64,000 nt of DNA from Pochonia chlamydosporia 170. Taxonomy: Eukaryota; Ascomycota; Sordariomycetes; Hypocreales; Clavicipitaceae. The translations under genes and the position numbers were made by a program. Positions 1 through 12,199 of this stretch are shown here, piece after piece. How positions within the stretch are numbered: position 1 is the stretch's first letter; each line of letters opens with the position of its first letter. Below the pieces are notes generated by a model. The model saw nothing but the letters and a program-made list of their open reading frames with translations, was not told the DNA's origin and did no database searches. The stretch spans positions 1,054,001-1,118,000 of the forward strand of contig NC_035793.1 of assembly GCF_001653235.2 (NCBI RefSeq), in the 5' to 3' direction.

Positions 1-1371
1 ACCTGTTGCTCCTGATGGCGGCTTGGTTGCCTGGTCGGTCGTCCTGGGGGCGTGGTGTGTTTCGTTTTGCAGTTTTGGCTGGATCAACAGTACGTATTGG
101 TCGACGACTTGGGGCTTTTGTCAACTTATTGACCTGTTGGTGTGTAGGTGTGGGCGCTTTTCAAGAGTACTACCAGCACAATATGTTGTCTTCATACTCT
201 GCCAGCACGATTGCTTGGATTCCCTCGCTGCAAATCTTTTTCATGAACGCCATGGTTAGCTCATCCATCTTGTAAAACTCGAACACGCAACACTAACAAA
301 CATAGGGCCCCGTCGTAGGCATGATCTACGACAAATACGGTCCCCGAGAGCTTCTCCTCGCCGGAAGCATCCTCCACGTCTTCGGCCTCATGATGTGTTC
401 CCTCGGCACGCAATACTATCAAATCCTCCTTGCCCAAGGCGTCTGCTCAGCCATTGGCGTCTCCGCCATCTTCCAGCCGTGTACGTTTGACTCCCTTCCC
501 AAGCCGCCTTCTCCCTCAAACTAACAAAACACCAGCAATAAACGTCATCCACGGGTGGTTCAACAAGAAACGCGGCGCAGCATTCGGCATCCTCGCAACG
601 GGCTCCTCCCTCGGCGGCGTCATCTTCCCCATCACGGTATCCCGCCTCATCCGCGAAGTCGGCTTCCCCTGGGCCATGCGAATCTGCGCATTCCTCATCC
701 TCGCGCTCCTCATCGTCGCCAACCTCACCATCCGGGCCGCGCACCCCCCGCGTCCGCAGAAGCTCACCAAGGCGCAGCTCGCCAAGCCCTTTTCAGAATT
801 CGACTTTGTCTTCCTGTGCGCCGGCTTCTTCTGCTTCACGTTTGGCATCTTCGTCCCCATCGACTACCTCCCCGTGCAAGCTCTCGACGCAGGCATGGAC
901 CCCAACCTGGTGCAGTACCTGCTTGCGATTCTCAACGCGGCCAGTCTCTTCGGGCGGTTGTTCTCCGGCATCATGGGCGACAGGATCGGCCGGTACAATA
1001 TCTTTGTGACGGTGTGCGCGTTGACGGGGATATGGGTTCTTGCGCTCTGGATCCCGAGCTCCAGTACGGGAGGGATCATTGCGTTTGCCGCGCTGTTTGG
1101 TTTCTGTAGCGGTGCGTATGTCTCGCTTATTGGGCCGTTGGTCGCGCAGATTTCGCCCCTGCAGGAGATTGGTTTCCGCACGGGAATCATCTTCTTTATT
1201 GCGTCGATTGGTGGGTTGACGACGAATCCTATCAGCGGTGCGATTCTGGGCAGTGATAAGAATTGGGTGGGCGTCAAGGTGTTTGCGGGTGTGTTTTGCT
1301 TTGCGGGCACGATTCTCGTTCTTATTGCGAGGATTCACAGGACGGGGTGGAAGTTGGCTGTTGTTTTTTAA
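1..1371 (+). CDS. Monocarboxylate-type MFS transporter, 3' part (5' end outside window)
   Basis: Probable plasma-membrane permease of the fungal monocarboxylate porter branch of the major facilitator superfamily; the substrate cannot be predicted. Four exons can be read: 2-89, 148-254, 306-480 and 536-1371, with GT-AG introns of 58, 51 and 55 bp, and all phases close. The 401 visible residues begin with PDGGLVAW, the hallmark just before the first membrane helix of this family, and continue with most of a 12-helix protein. The inter-helix motif [16 protein letters not shown] follows helix 2 and [11 protein letters not shown] is the equivalent after helix 8. Only the N-terminal cytosolic tail and start codon are missing. 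The gene converges on the next one, with 204 bp between stop codons. Family assignment is firm; calling it an orthologue of any named transporter would be guesswork. Confidence 0.9.
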
Positions 1372-1575
1372 GATTTTTGTATGTGTTCGCCGCTTTTGCG
1401 GTCTGCATTGGGTTTAGAATTCGGGGCATAAAAAGGAACGGTTTTTATAGACTTGGATCTTTAGATTAAGGGACTGCGAGGCATTGCATCTGGTATTTGA
1501 TGAGATAACCTACTCCACTATTAATGACAATCTCGTTTCTGTGTATATCAAAACGAGAAAAAAAATATATTCACC

Positions 1576-2986
1576 CTATTCGCTCGGTGAATAGTCTGCC
1601 ATGTCGGAAACCTCCTCCACAGGATGCTTATTCAAACTCTCATACAGCTGTAAATAGCTGCCAATCAAAAACGCCCACGAGCCCCTAATAAAAACGTTAG
1701 CATATTCAACCCTTTCACAAGAGGCTGCAAATCCTCACCAAAACGTAGCCAACGAAGCCTGATACTGTGCCCCCGAATTCCCATACGCCATCCCCAACGC
1801 GCCGCACAACGTAAATCCAAACGCCCCAACGAGGTTCCAAAACGCAATATGCCACCCCAGCAGATGCGGCGCCGGCTTCCACCACTTCTGCTGCGTCTCC
1901 AGCATGTACAGTGTGCTGCTGACGATAAATCCACTGCCACCAATGACTTGGGGAATCCAATACGCCGCGTTGAGGCGCCACTGCGGAGTGAGGTGGTTGA
2001 TTATCCCTGGCAAAGCAGTGATTCCAGAGACACCAAAGACAGTAGCGCCAAAAAGCTGGGCCGAGCTGGCAATGAAGCCAAGCTCGTGGAAGTAGTGCGT
2101 CCGCAGGTCATGCCACGACGGGAACCACTGCCAGTGCTTGCCGGTTTGAGAACTGGACGACGAGGCTGACGATGTCGTGGAAAGAGAAGGCTTGCCAACC
2201 AAGTTGCGCTTATTCTGGTGGTGATGCCTGCAATGGCTGCGCGTGGCAACCAGTTGAAGCTGCGCGTTGCCGCCGTCGACAAGTTGTTCCACGGCCCAGC
2301 CGAAACATCCCGCGTTGTTAGCATTGATGGCTTCGAAGATGAGCAGAATGGAGCCGACTTCGAAAAAGAGGATTGCCCCGATAAACGCTGTTATCCCGCC
2401 GCCGTAGTAAGACTCCCCTGGGAATTCCGTGTCCGGCGCTACCAGCGGAAGCCACGCAAAGAAGCCCTGCGTCAGTTAGCACCCTGATACAAGGATAAGA
2501 GATTCGCTGACCATGCAGCAAGATAGGAGAAAAACACACATTGATAACCCAAACTACACTACCCCAAGTAAATATAAAAGCGACCAGCCACGAAATATCC
2601 CAAAACGGATAATACGTAAACGTCTTAACCACAATCTTAACCACCTCCCTAGGATCCGATGTGCGTCTCGGCGTCACAAACGGCGCTTCCTCACCCGGAA
2701 GAGCCGGCTTGACAAGCAACGGATGTCGACCCTTTCGATTATCTCGCGATCGCCAGAGGAACTTGACATTCCGAGCTGGGACGATGGATTCTGTTCGTTT
2801 TGGCGGTTTTCCATGCGAGCTACTTTCAGGGGTTGGTGATGGCGTTGATTTGGGAAGCAGGGCAGCGTGATTGAAATGGGCTCTCGTGGGATTGAGGAAG
2901 CTGAATGGTCCTTCGGCGTGGTGGAGCGTTAGATTGTCATTGTCGCGGAAGGGTTCGCGCGTGTGGAAGCGCTTGTTCCGTGACAT
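1576..2986 (-). CDS. Conserved fungal integral membrane protein, function unknown
   Basis: Three exons on the minus strand: 2986-2540, 2466-1739 and 1684-1576, with introns of 73 and 54 bp; frames close to give 427 residues. The first ~140 residues are polar and probably cytosolic. Hydrophobic segments follow around WLVAFIFTWGSVVWVIN, ITAFIGAILFFEVGSILLIF, LFGATVFGVSGITALPGII, AAYWIPQVIGGSGFIVSS, IAFWNLVGAFGFTLCGALG and a last one in exon 3 (SWAFLIGSYLQLY), so about six helices. I recognise this as a protein widely annotated in ascomycetes simply as 'integral membrane protein'; no catalytic motif is visible and I assign no function. The start at 2986 (MSRNKR) is chosen; another in-frame start lies 30 codons upstream at 3076 but adds low-complexity sequence. 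The stop is in the short third exon. Confidence 0.82.
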
Positions 2987-4016
2987 GGCGACGGCGTTGT
3001 GAGATGGTGATGTGAGTGAGGGTGTGAAGGCAATTGAGTGTGTGTACAGGGTGCGGCCATCTACTGGCTGACACAATTCATCGCGGTGGAAGATGAGCTA
3101 CCCCTTGGAGAGGGGAAGAGGTGATGGATGCCATTCGCAATGCTAAAGAGGTCGACTCGGGAGTGAGGTGCCGAAGTCGAGAACTGCCATTAAACTTTGG
3201 ACGTCAAGTCTTGACTGGCTTACAAGCATCCCGTTCATTGCTTGAGCCGTCTGGTTGAGGTGGGGCGACTTGACCATTCAATACTTCGTGTGGCTACTCC
3301 CCAACTTTTGCACATTCACATGTGAGTGAACGCTTCATGATAATCTAGATAAATACGCACACATACCCATCAACACAAAGCTTCACTTAGTTCTCGGACA
3401 CTTTATGAAAAAGTAGTTGATATGCAAGCCAAGCTGTGTACTATAACTACCAACCAAGGACAAAGGAAACGCGACAAATGAGCAGCATATTATGACAAGC
3501 ATTCGATGCATCAGTGGTATCATCAATGTCTTTTGGTGACAGAAACAAAAGGACAAGGAAGAAAAACAAGGAATAAAAAAAGGAGCCGAATAGCGTCCAC
3601 ACAATCTCATCTCCTGCCTCTTTCCGCTGCCGTTCCTTCAAGCCCCAGATCTCCCATCCCCTCACTAGCGTTACAAAATGTTCCTCCAACTCACAGAATA
3701 TCCGTCGTCAGTTTCACAAATCTTCGTCTTGTTGATGATGTTGTTGTTGCTGGCCAGACAGACTATTGACACAAACCGGGCACATCTCCGTCGCCTCAGT
3801 TGTGCCAGACTTCACGTTCATGTCGGCCAGCTCGCCTTGAAAAATCCCATTTCGCTTGCTTCATTTTTTCAAGTATGATGCTGCGCCATGCTGTACCATG
3901 AATATAAAATACCAAAAGAGGACCAAAAAAAAAAATATGTGATGACGCAATGAAATAAATAGTCATTCCCTGGATATGCTCATCGGAAAGCAGCAGAATT
4001 GCAACGTCGCTGTGAC
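2987..4016. other. Intergenic: promoter of the membrane-protein gene and 3' region of the PIP5K gene
   Basis: No coding sequence that I can support. Both flanking genes are on the minus strand, so this 1.0 kb holds the terminator and 3' UTR of the kinase gene (upper end) and the promoter of the membrane-protein gene (lower end). Short open frames here look random. Confidence 0.6.
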
Positions 4017-7000
4017 CTAGACCATGCGCATGCCGCTGTCCTGTGTCTCCTCATTCCTGGGGAGGGGTGGCAAGTCTTTGTTCAAGCTTTCCTTGCTCAA
4101 TCTCGGTCGTAATACTGGCCCATCGAGGCTGTCGGATTTCAAGGGCGGTGGTGGCGGACGATCTTTGGGAGGTGTCGGCGGCGGTGCTCCAGTGGGTGGT
4201 GGAGGGAAATTGCTGTTTCCTATTCTGAACGCCGTCGACTTGCCCCATTGTGCATTACCTTCATGGCGGCTGATCTCGGCTGCTTCTTCGACGACAGGCA
4301 AGATTGGCTCATGCTGAAATGATTCGCGCTTGTCGGGTGACGCTGCTGTGGTCAGGACCCTATCCGGTACCTCCGCCTCTGATGCACCGCTCGACTCGGT
4401 TCGTCTGGCTTCTTTCGATGCCTTCTCCATCGTTTCCCGTACTTCCGCTGACGAGCCACCAGGGGGCGCTGGGGGAAGATGATCTGGCATCGGTGGGACG
4501 CCGTGGCTGTATTTATGTGCTGAATTTCGCTTTGTCGACTTGTCGGTGGAAGCCATACCCTCGATTGCTTCTTGCTCCCTTTGTAACGCTTCTCTGCGAG
4601 ACTCCTCCGCCGACATGGTGACACCTTGGACAAAGTTGTAGAATCGGTCGCCGTATTGGTCTGGTGGCAAGGCCGAGATTTGTGTCCTGTCATGAGACAG
4701 CCCCTTCCAGAAATGCTCAATCTTCTTGATCATTCCATACTAGTTGCACATCCCGTGTTAGTGGTGCTGTCATGATACGTTTTCTTTGCGCAATACTTAC
4801 GTGTGTAAGGCAGTCAATGACTCCCAGGTAATAGATTTCATCTGCCGGTTGGTTGTCTTCATGAGTCGCACGGAAACCCCCATCATCTTGGTTGAATACG
4901 AATCCAGGGCGAGTATGAGAGTCTCCCAGCTCATCAGGCATTTTATCCAGCGCCTTCCCAATGGGGACAGGTCGTTCGGCGCGGATCTTTTCTCTCAACT
5001 CTCGAGCCTTCCGCACATTCTCCATCTTGGATGGTGTCCTCATAAGCACCGACGGTGGCTCATCGTCCACAGACTTTTCGCCACCAGGGTTGAATACTTG
5101 CAGGGTCTTGTCGCGCAAATTCTCCTCATTTCCACGCGATAAGTCATGAATGCCGATTAGCAATGAATAGTCCATAATCTGCAAGCGCTTGAGAAGAACA
5201 ACATCCTTTTGGAGTTGCTCCAGGAAAAGCCGCTTCTTGCGAATGCCTAGCTCCAAATGCTGTTGTCGCCTCAGCCAGTTCAGATCCTTTAATGTCGCCC
5301 GAGGGTTCTTTGCCAAATCGTCTTCCCTATAGTCTCTACCAATAGTTGAGCCCTTAAGGTCGAACGTAGTGTGGATATCCCGGTGAGGTGGAAATAAGTT
5401 ATTCATAACGACGAAATGAATCTTTTTGCCATAGGGCATCTTGACCCGGTGAAGGCCGTAGAATTGTGAAAGGAGTGTGTTTGGGTTGTTTTGGACGTGG
5501 TTATAGTAGTCCCTGAGGATTTTTCGCATGAATTTATGTTCGGAATGGTGAATCGTCTTGATGATATACTTGTAATCTCTGGAGAAGTAAAAGAAACTGC
5601 CGCTCTTGCCCGGTGAGCCGAGCTCAGAAAGTATATATTTCCCAGTCAGGGACATGAGGTAGTCGGCGGGGTCGAGGCGGAACAGAGCACGCAAATGTCG
5701 GAACACCCAAGGAGCATAGTCTTTGAATTTGAAATCATACTTGGCGGAAGGGACAAGTTCGTTGCCAGTTCTGTCAAATTATCAGCTTCACCACTCACTC
5801 CGCCCAGCTGGCCAAAAAAGCAACGTGGTATAGTTGAACTTACATATCGAAGGTGGACTTTTGTTTTGCCTCAAAGTCAGCATCGGTGAGTTCTCGGTCG
5901 AGCTTAGCGTTTGTTCTCGAGACAGACACCCGGATCCCGGTCAGCATGTTATAAGCCGTGACCCAGTTGGCGTGGCTCTCGTCAACTTTGGTGCCAACAA
6001 GGACACGATCGTCGTCCTCCTCCTCCTTTCTCTTCCGCTTGCTAGCCCGCTTCTGCCGATAGGCCTCAGCCCAGCGAATTGCATCCTCGTCGGGTAGGAT
6101 TTCGTCTCGGGGTGCGTCGGACTGCATGGATCGAGTTGTCCTCCGTGCCAAATTTAGAGATGCTCGGCGATGACCGGCCGCAGCCACAGTTGGGGAAAAT
6201 CGTCCACTAGCTTGTGCAATGTCTATTCCATCTTTGGATCCTCGACCTGGGGCGGGTTTAGGTACCTCGAGGGTGTGTCTCTGCTTCAGAGTCGAGCCGG
6301 CAGCTGGTGGTTGAAGATGGCCTGATGGTGAAGTACTCAGTCCTGACCCACCCGGTTGGTAGGCAGGAGGGGACGAAAATCTATGCGGCGAGGACTTTGG
6401 TAGCACAAGCTCAGAAGTTGCTGTGGTGGGTGATGTTTGGCTGTCATTGTTGCTGGGAATGGCCTCCAAATCATGCGGCAGCGTAGCACCATTAGTCAAT
6501 TGTTCGGACTTGTGATCTTGAAATTGGTGCTGATGAACTGTTACGGGAGAGCTAGGTGCAGTTGATTTTCGGCGCAAACTAGGGGAGTTGGATTTCGGAA
6601 CCGAGTTGCCATTGACGCCTGACGTGGGTGGTTTTGGAGCAGGTCGAGTTGGCAGCGTCACGGTACCGTTTGACCACGCCTTCGAGGGGGAGTTTTCGAC
6701 GCCGTCATTCTCGTCAGAACCATTGACGCCATTTGTAAACGAGCTCACGCTCGTAGGCCTGGTGCCGTTCCCATTCATGGGGATATGATTGGCGTCCGAT
6801 ATATCCGAGTCGTGCGTCGATACAGTGGAGCTCTCGTCGAAGCTCTCGTTTATGGGCTCGGGTTGCGGATGGCTTCTGGGGCGCCCATTTGTCTTTTTGT
6901 TGTCTACAGCGAGGCCAAATTGGTTGGTAGGGTCGAGATTGAGGAAGTCTGCTTCAGCAGAGAGTATGGGCGTGTTGTCGTCGTTGAGAAAAGATGGCAT
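4017..7000 (-). CDS. MSS4: Phosphatidylinositol-4-phosphate 5-kinase (Mss4/Its3 type)
   Basis: Phosphorylates PI4P to PI(4,5)P2 at the plasma membrane, controlling actin, endocytosis and cell-wall signalling in fungi (known for the family). Exons 7000-5844, 5770-4801 and 4739-4017 give 949 residues; introns are 73 and 61 bp. Residues 1-~375 are Ser/Pro/Asn-rich and probably disordered. The catalytic PIPK fold runs from about 385 to 760: candidate ATP-binding Lys in YIIKTIHHSE (Lys ~457), FDLKGSTIGR (~522-531), the invariant MDYSLLIGIHDL (585-596), and YYLGVIDCLTHYG leading into the substrate-specificity loop (IKKIEHFWK). A weakly conserved insert (~610-690) splits the fold, as in fungal members. 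The C-terminal ~200 residues are acidic and polyproline-rich. The start at 7000 (MPSFL) is chosen; an in-frame ATG at 7048 would add 16 residues. The single ATP-grip Lys, DLKGS and MDYSLL motifs are intact, so it should be active. Confidence 0.95.
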
Positions 7001-10000
7001 CTCGCTCAAGCTTCTAAACCCTTCCGACTCTCCAACTCTCTCTAGCATGCAGAGCAGCGTGGTTGGCAATTGCTATAGACCTGAATATGTGATGATGGAA
7101 TCAGTTGGATTGCGCTCTCGAGTCACGTCTCGAGAGCGGTGGCCGAACGAATGGTTGAAGTCGTTGGACGGTGAACGATGGCAAGGCTTGTGGACAGTCC
7201 GGAAATTGCCAGCCCCAACCTCAATCAGGTCAGACCAAAAGAGCGAAAAGGAATTTATCGGTGAGATCTGAAGACACCGATATTGTTAGGGACGCAATAG
7301 AGTGAACATGGCGTGGAGTTGCAATTGGGCGATGACGACGATGGTGTTGACGAAGGGTCTGCTGCAAAATTGTGGACAGTCTAGTCTAGTGGTGGTCAAT
7401 GAGGCAGCAGAACACTGACTCTCTGCCTCGGGAAGCGACGGCAGCCAGGCGTTGGCAACAAGACGGCTCGCAGCGTTTCGGTGGGAAAACAGTATCGACA
7501 AAAGGGAATACTGATGCTGCTGATTGTCGGGAGAGCCCTGGCGGTCGCAAGAGGACGTCGTGGTGCGAATGCAAAGGTGACAGACTGAGTTTCCGGCCAG
7601 TGATGGTCGAGTTGGTCGAGGTGGTCGAGAATCAAGTGAGATAGATGGTGCGGATTAATTGGGTTTGGTCTGGCCGAGTCACGTCAAGTCAAGGCAATGC
7701 AAAACTGGGGAAAGTTTTTGGTGCCAGGCATGTGGCTCAGTGCAGCTCAGCGTGGTGCCAGCATTGCAGAGTCCCAGCGCCTCCAGCGTGTGCTTTGCTT
7801 GGTACGGGTGCCTGTTCAATGCTGAGTCTGGTGGTCGTCAGCTAATCTGCAGGCTCTGATCTGATCTGCTCAGCGGTCCCACCAATGGGCGCTCCAGGCA
7901 CTGGGTCCAACCAAACCAGGTTCAGCCAAGCTTCTGACAACAAGTCTGGTGGACCAAATGTTGACTTGGCCAATTTGATGCTTCAATGTCAACTCAATGT
8001 TGCCCCGTGGCCTGTGGCTACACGAAACTAATTAGTGCAGCAGCTTCCACGGTGAAGAGCCCAAGACTCCGGGACTCTGATCACTGAACCTTCAGTGTAA
8101 TAGCTCCAAGTCTAATGTTGACTTTGCCCGGTAACTTTGAAGCTTGCTAGGTCCATGTTCTTGAAATGCCCAAGAGTGGAGTCTTGGTCAACCAGCTCAA
8201 CTTTTGTCCTCCCCAGCCAGGGTAGCACTCCCAATTGTGTCGTAGTCTGGTCACAGTGATGGAGAACGGAGGCATGGACAAGACCGAAAAACTGGACCAG
8301 ACAGCAAGCATACCTGACTCTGTACTCCCTAATGGCACACAGCCCCGGCCTGCCAAATTACTTGGAGGCTTGGACATGCAGATGCTTGTCACCCGGGGCA
8401 AGAATCTTGCCATTCAAAGATCAAGTCCCCGGCCGTGGCGACTTTTGATCCGGCCGTCTGGCAATGCCAAGCTGCTTCTCCTTTTGTCTGGGCGAGAAAC
8501 CAGGCTGCGGAATGTCTTTGCCTTGTATCACGGTCACATCAATGGCAGGCGCCGACATGAAGTGTGGTGCTTATGATTTCCGTCTTCCGTCCATATCTGC
8601 TCAAGGTACTCCGTAAAGTACGAAGTACCTAGGTTCTTGAGATGCTGCTCCTGCTCTCTTCAGCATGGTGGGTCATCAGGCTGGGCCAATTCAATAGCGC
8701 CATTTTTGGGCTCCTGGCTGCCGGTAGACCTGCATTGGCTCCAACCTTGGCCCTTTGGGCCCTTTGGTGCGCTCAAAGCTCTCAAGTGCTCACTCCCACT
8801 CCTCAACCTGGCAAAGGGGTTGAACAAGCCACGCAGCATAACACTGCAAGTTGATTATCACCGGGCTGACAGGGACATTGTCATTTACAGCATCTGTTGT
8901 GCCTGGACCGTACTGCCAAAGCGACGGCTCCCCGGTCGGACGCCCAGAGCTGCGGCTCAGCCACCAGACGGAGCCAGTACCAACATTGAAGTTCCCGGCC
9001 CAAAATCAATGATGGATATTCATCATTATCATGTTCTTTTCGGCCTCATTTTTCTTTGATATCTCACCATTATTTTCTTCTACTCCTTCATCACTATCAC
9101 TACCCATTTCCAATGTGCTATACATAGTGTCTGGCAATTTGGTTAGTACTGTCTCAGCATCCAGAGTCAGAATCACTACTACGCCAGTGTTGCAACTGAT
9201 CATGATGCCCAGTCTTCTGCAGGCTTGGCAACACTAAGTCAACACAATTAAGGCAGTTCGTTGTCTACCTACCTTCAGGTAAGTTGGTAGGTAAGTTGTC
9301 TCGTGCAAGAGAAAAGTACCATTGAAGGGCAGGATGCTTTTCTTAAAAGGCTAAGGGAACCATCCGCATGCACTCACGAACCAGTGTCCAACCTCCACGC
9401 CTCCCAATTTCTGAGACAAATGCTTGATGACGACATGCGCATCAACGGGAGAGACACCGGACTCAAGACACGTCGTTCCCTGGCCTGGTAGTTGGCAACG
9501 TGCATGTAGGATTGGAAGCCCAAGGCAGTGCAGAACCAGAATTAGATTGGCGCTTTGATTCCTGACCAAGCATATCAACGGACAGGGCCATGGCTCCGTC
9601 TGTAATTTCCCAATATACGAGATTCCGCGTAACCGGGGTTTCCGCCCCCATCTCGTTGTGTCTTGCTTAGACCTCCCTAGGTAGGTATGCGCGATGTATG
9701 TACCCCTTTCAACTGTGAAGTCAATCCTCTGTGCAGAGTGCTCTTTGGATGAGCCTTGCCAGAGGAACAGGGTTAGGCGTCGTCAGAAACCCGGGATATG
9801 CCCGCATGGCAAACTGCTCCACGTCGCGACTACAGCGATAGCCCATTGAAGGCTTCCAGGTACCTGCACTTATATCAAATGCGGCCTGAGATTTGGCTAT
9901 TTGCCTATATGTCATGCCGGTGACTGTGAAATGTATCTAGTTGCAGAAAAGTCGATTCGTGTCCTGTCCGAGGTCAGAATCGTGTAATGATGTACCATTG

Positions 10001-10581
10001 CCACTTTTGTGCTAATTTTTGAGATTACCTGATCATTGTGTCATGATCAGCAACACCCGATACTTCCACACTATTCAGGTGCAGCAGAGTAGAAAGATTA
10101 TTTCCCGAGATCCAAGAATAACTGACTCTATTGTGTAAATTTCAGTTCGGGCGGCTAGCCAAACGCCAGTACTGGAAAGAATTGCCCACCAGTCTGTAGG
10201 GTACTCACCTTCATGATTTGACATATGTCGCGTGTCGCTGAAACCGCGAACATGTAAGGATTCACAAAACGAATAGATAGTCAATCCAGCTTTACGGCTT
10301 GTGAAAAAGATAGGATGTCAAAGGTGATCCAAGGCAACGCTTCGTGCCTAGGTACCTAGTAGATAATCTAATGGATCAATCATGTGGTTAGGAGGGCATG
10401 CCATGGCAGGAGCTACCCACTGAAGAATTGCAGGGTAGGCGTCATGACATTTGCCGCTGCGCTGGATGACAACAATTTAACTCAAGCACTTCCATCAAAC
10501 AAAACTATTTATTACATTGCACAATTTTCCGACCTCTCCTTTGTTCCTGCGCCTATGGAACCTTAGAGGTTCTCGTTTGCC
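7001..10581. other. Gene-poor intergenic region upstream of the PIP5K gene
   Basis: About 3.6 kb without a supportable gene. The end next to 7000 must hold the kinase promoter and 5' UTR. The rest has many short CTGG/CCAG-rich words, one copy of TACTCCGTA (8607-8615) next to TACCTAGG (8626-8633), and an inverted repeat CTAGGTACCTAG (10348-10359). Open frames (for example 8235-8576) lack any protein-like character. No tRNA or transposon recognised. Confidence 0.5.
8607..8615. repeat. TACTCCGTA interspersed motif, copy 1
   Basis: Perfect copy of a 9-mer that recurs on either strand at 14631, 14793, 46076, 46083, 59158, 61683 and 61973. All copies are intergenic. Function unknown. Confidence 0.7.
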
Positions 10582-11291
10582 ATGGCTAGCCCCTCTACCA
10601 TAACAGATTCAGTTTCGTCGACTTCGCCAAATGATAACCACGCCGCGGTGGAACGTAGTTCTCCAGTACGAGGTCCAAACCAGCAACATACACCTTTGCC
10701 AGACATCCCGCAGCCCTTACAGACTCGAGCTACCTCGTTACAAATCCCTGACGTATCAAGAACTGCACGACGTGGTTTAACCTGCAGTCAAGTTGATCGT
10801 GGAACCTTGTCGTGTCCCGAGTTGCACAAATTTGCCGGCAGTGAATAGGTACGTCAGCATAGAAACTCGGCAGTAACCAGCACCATGAAGTGGAATAGAG
10901 CTAAGAAGATGTTCAGAATGAATTGCACGGTCCAGGCAAGCGAGCGACGGGCCGGCGCGTATCGCGGTCCTTGCCGCTGTCAGAACGGCCACGGCGACGC
11001 TTTGCAAAAGGACGAGGGCTAGAATACGAGTGGAGAAGACGGCGAAATCGTTTGAACCAATACTCACAGCCGTTTGGCGAAGGTCCCACGTTCAAGAAGA
11101 GTAACGAACGACGACATTGGGCCCGTGACTCGCAAGATGAGTGCAGTTCGTCTGACATGGCAAGTCCCTCAAGCCAAAGTCCTGCAGGAACGGCGGCCAA
11201 GAATTCTTTAGCAATGGCTGGGATGATGATGGCCACTGAGGAGCTGGATAGATTGAGTGAAATGGCAAGAGATCACGCTGCGGAGGAATGA
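10582..11291 (+). CDS. Doubtful two-exon gene, unknown small basic protein
   Basis: I do not recognise a family. An ATG at 10582 opens a frame rich in Ser, Pro and Gln (starting MASPSTITDS). A donor-like GTGAAT at 10841 and an acceptor at 10934-10935 would remove 95 bp and an in-frame stop, joining it in phase to a second open frame that ends at 11291. The joined product would be about 204 residues, with a strongly basic middle (many Arg around LEYEWRRRRNRLNQ) and a helical acidic-amphipathic end (TEELDRLSEMARDHAAEE). That composition looks more like protein than the random frames nearby, and would suit a nuclear protein. The donor is weak, no homologue comes to mind, and the gene sits alone in a 5-kb gap, so this is a candidate only. 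Confidence 0.3.
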
Positions 11292-12199
11292 GGGTTTGTG
11301 ACTTGAACGCATGCGGGTCGTGCACAACAATTTGCGTATGTGGTCTCCTCGTTTTGAGAGTATTGTGTGTATAGACTTAGGCATGCTTAAATATCACGAC
11401 GTTATCAAGGACAAAGGTCATCGATCTCTATTAAGCTTGGTTAGAGTGATGTCCGCGATGCTATTTTGGCCTGGCTTTGTTTCTACATGGTGTTGAGCGA
11501 GGCCGGGATGATGGTCACACTTCGTGGCTGGCTCCGAAGAGCCTACCTACTCAATTGGGTAACAACAACAGCTCCGGTTGGATGGTAGCAAGGCCATAAC
11601 TTGTTCTCGAAATGCAATTGAAATGCAGGTATGCAGTGTATGCCAGCGTTCGGTATCCATTATCCGAGTTATGTGCATCCGACGAGGCTCATGAGCCGAG
11701 AACCGGGATCGATTTATGGGGAGTCGGTGTCCGGACGGCCATGGAGATTGGGCAAGGGTGGATCAACGGCAGGGGAACTTGTGCCGACAGTCTGGGGACA
11801 ATTGGCTGTTGGTCGGGGCTATAGCGGTTACTTTCAGGCCATTTCGAGGTCATTTGGGGGTCGACTCATGGCCAGGATGGCGCCCGCAGTATGGCAATTA
11901 TGGGCATCAAGCGCCAACATTGTGGAGTTCCTCCGCGGGTTCCGTCGGTGGAATGAGTGGGTTCCTGGCTAGACGCGGGGTGAAACCGGGGACCGGACAC
12001 CAGCGATATCGCATAATTCGAAGCTGCCGAATTCAACGGCCAATGGGCAGCTCAAACAAAACGTACCTTCCTTCAACACCTCCAGATCCACACTCCTTTC
12101 TCTTACACAACTTGTTTTTCTTCTTCCTTTCTTAATAATAAACAACAAATCCACACATATTGTCCGTCATACTGTGGATTCTCCTCCCAATCATCCAAA
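11292..12199. promoter_or_regulatory. Promoter region and leader of the glutaryl-CoA dehydrogenase gene
   Basis: No gene seen in these 0.9 kb. A CCAAT box lies at 12040-12044, about 155 bp before the ATG, and the last ~130 bp are rich in C and T (CCTTCAACACCTCC and CTCCTTTCTCTTAC tracts), as is usual for fungal leaders. The assignment as promoter is by position. Confidence 0.45.

Noticed and set aside
60..71. MFS transporter, CPSF2 and monooxygenase considered as parts of a biosynthetic cluster
   Set aside because: No polyketide, peptide or terpene synthase, P450 or cluster regulator lies in the window, and housekeeping genes are interleaved.
793..1338. 181-codon open frame on the minus strand
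   Set aside because: It lies entirely opposite exon 4 of the MFS transporter and reflects that gene's codon bias.
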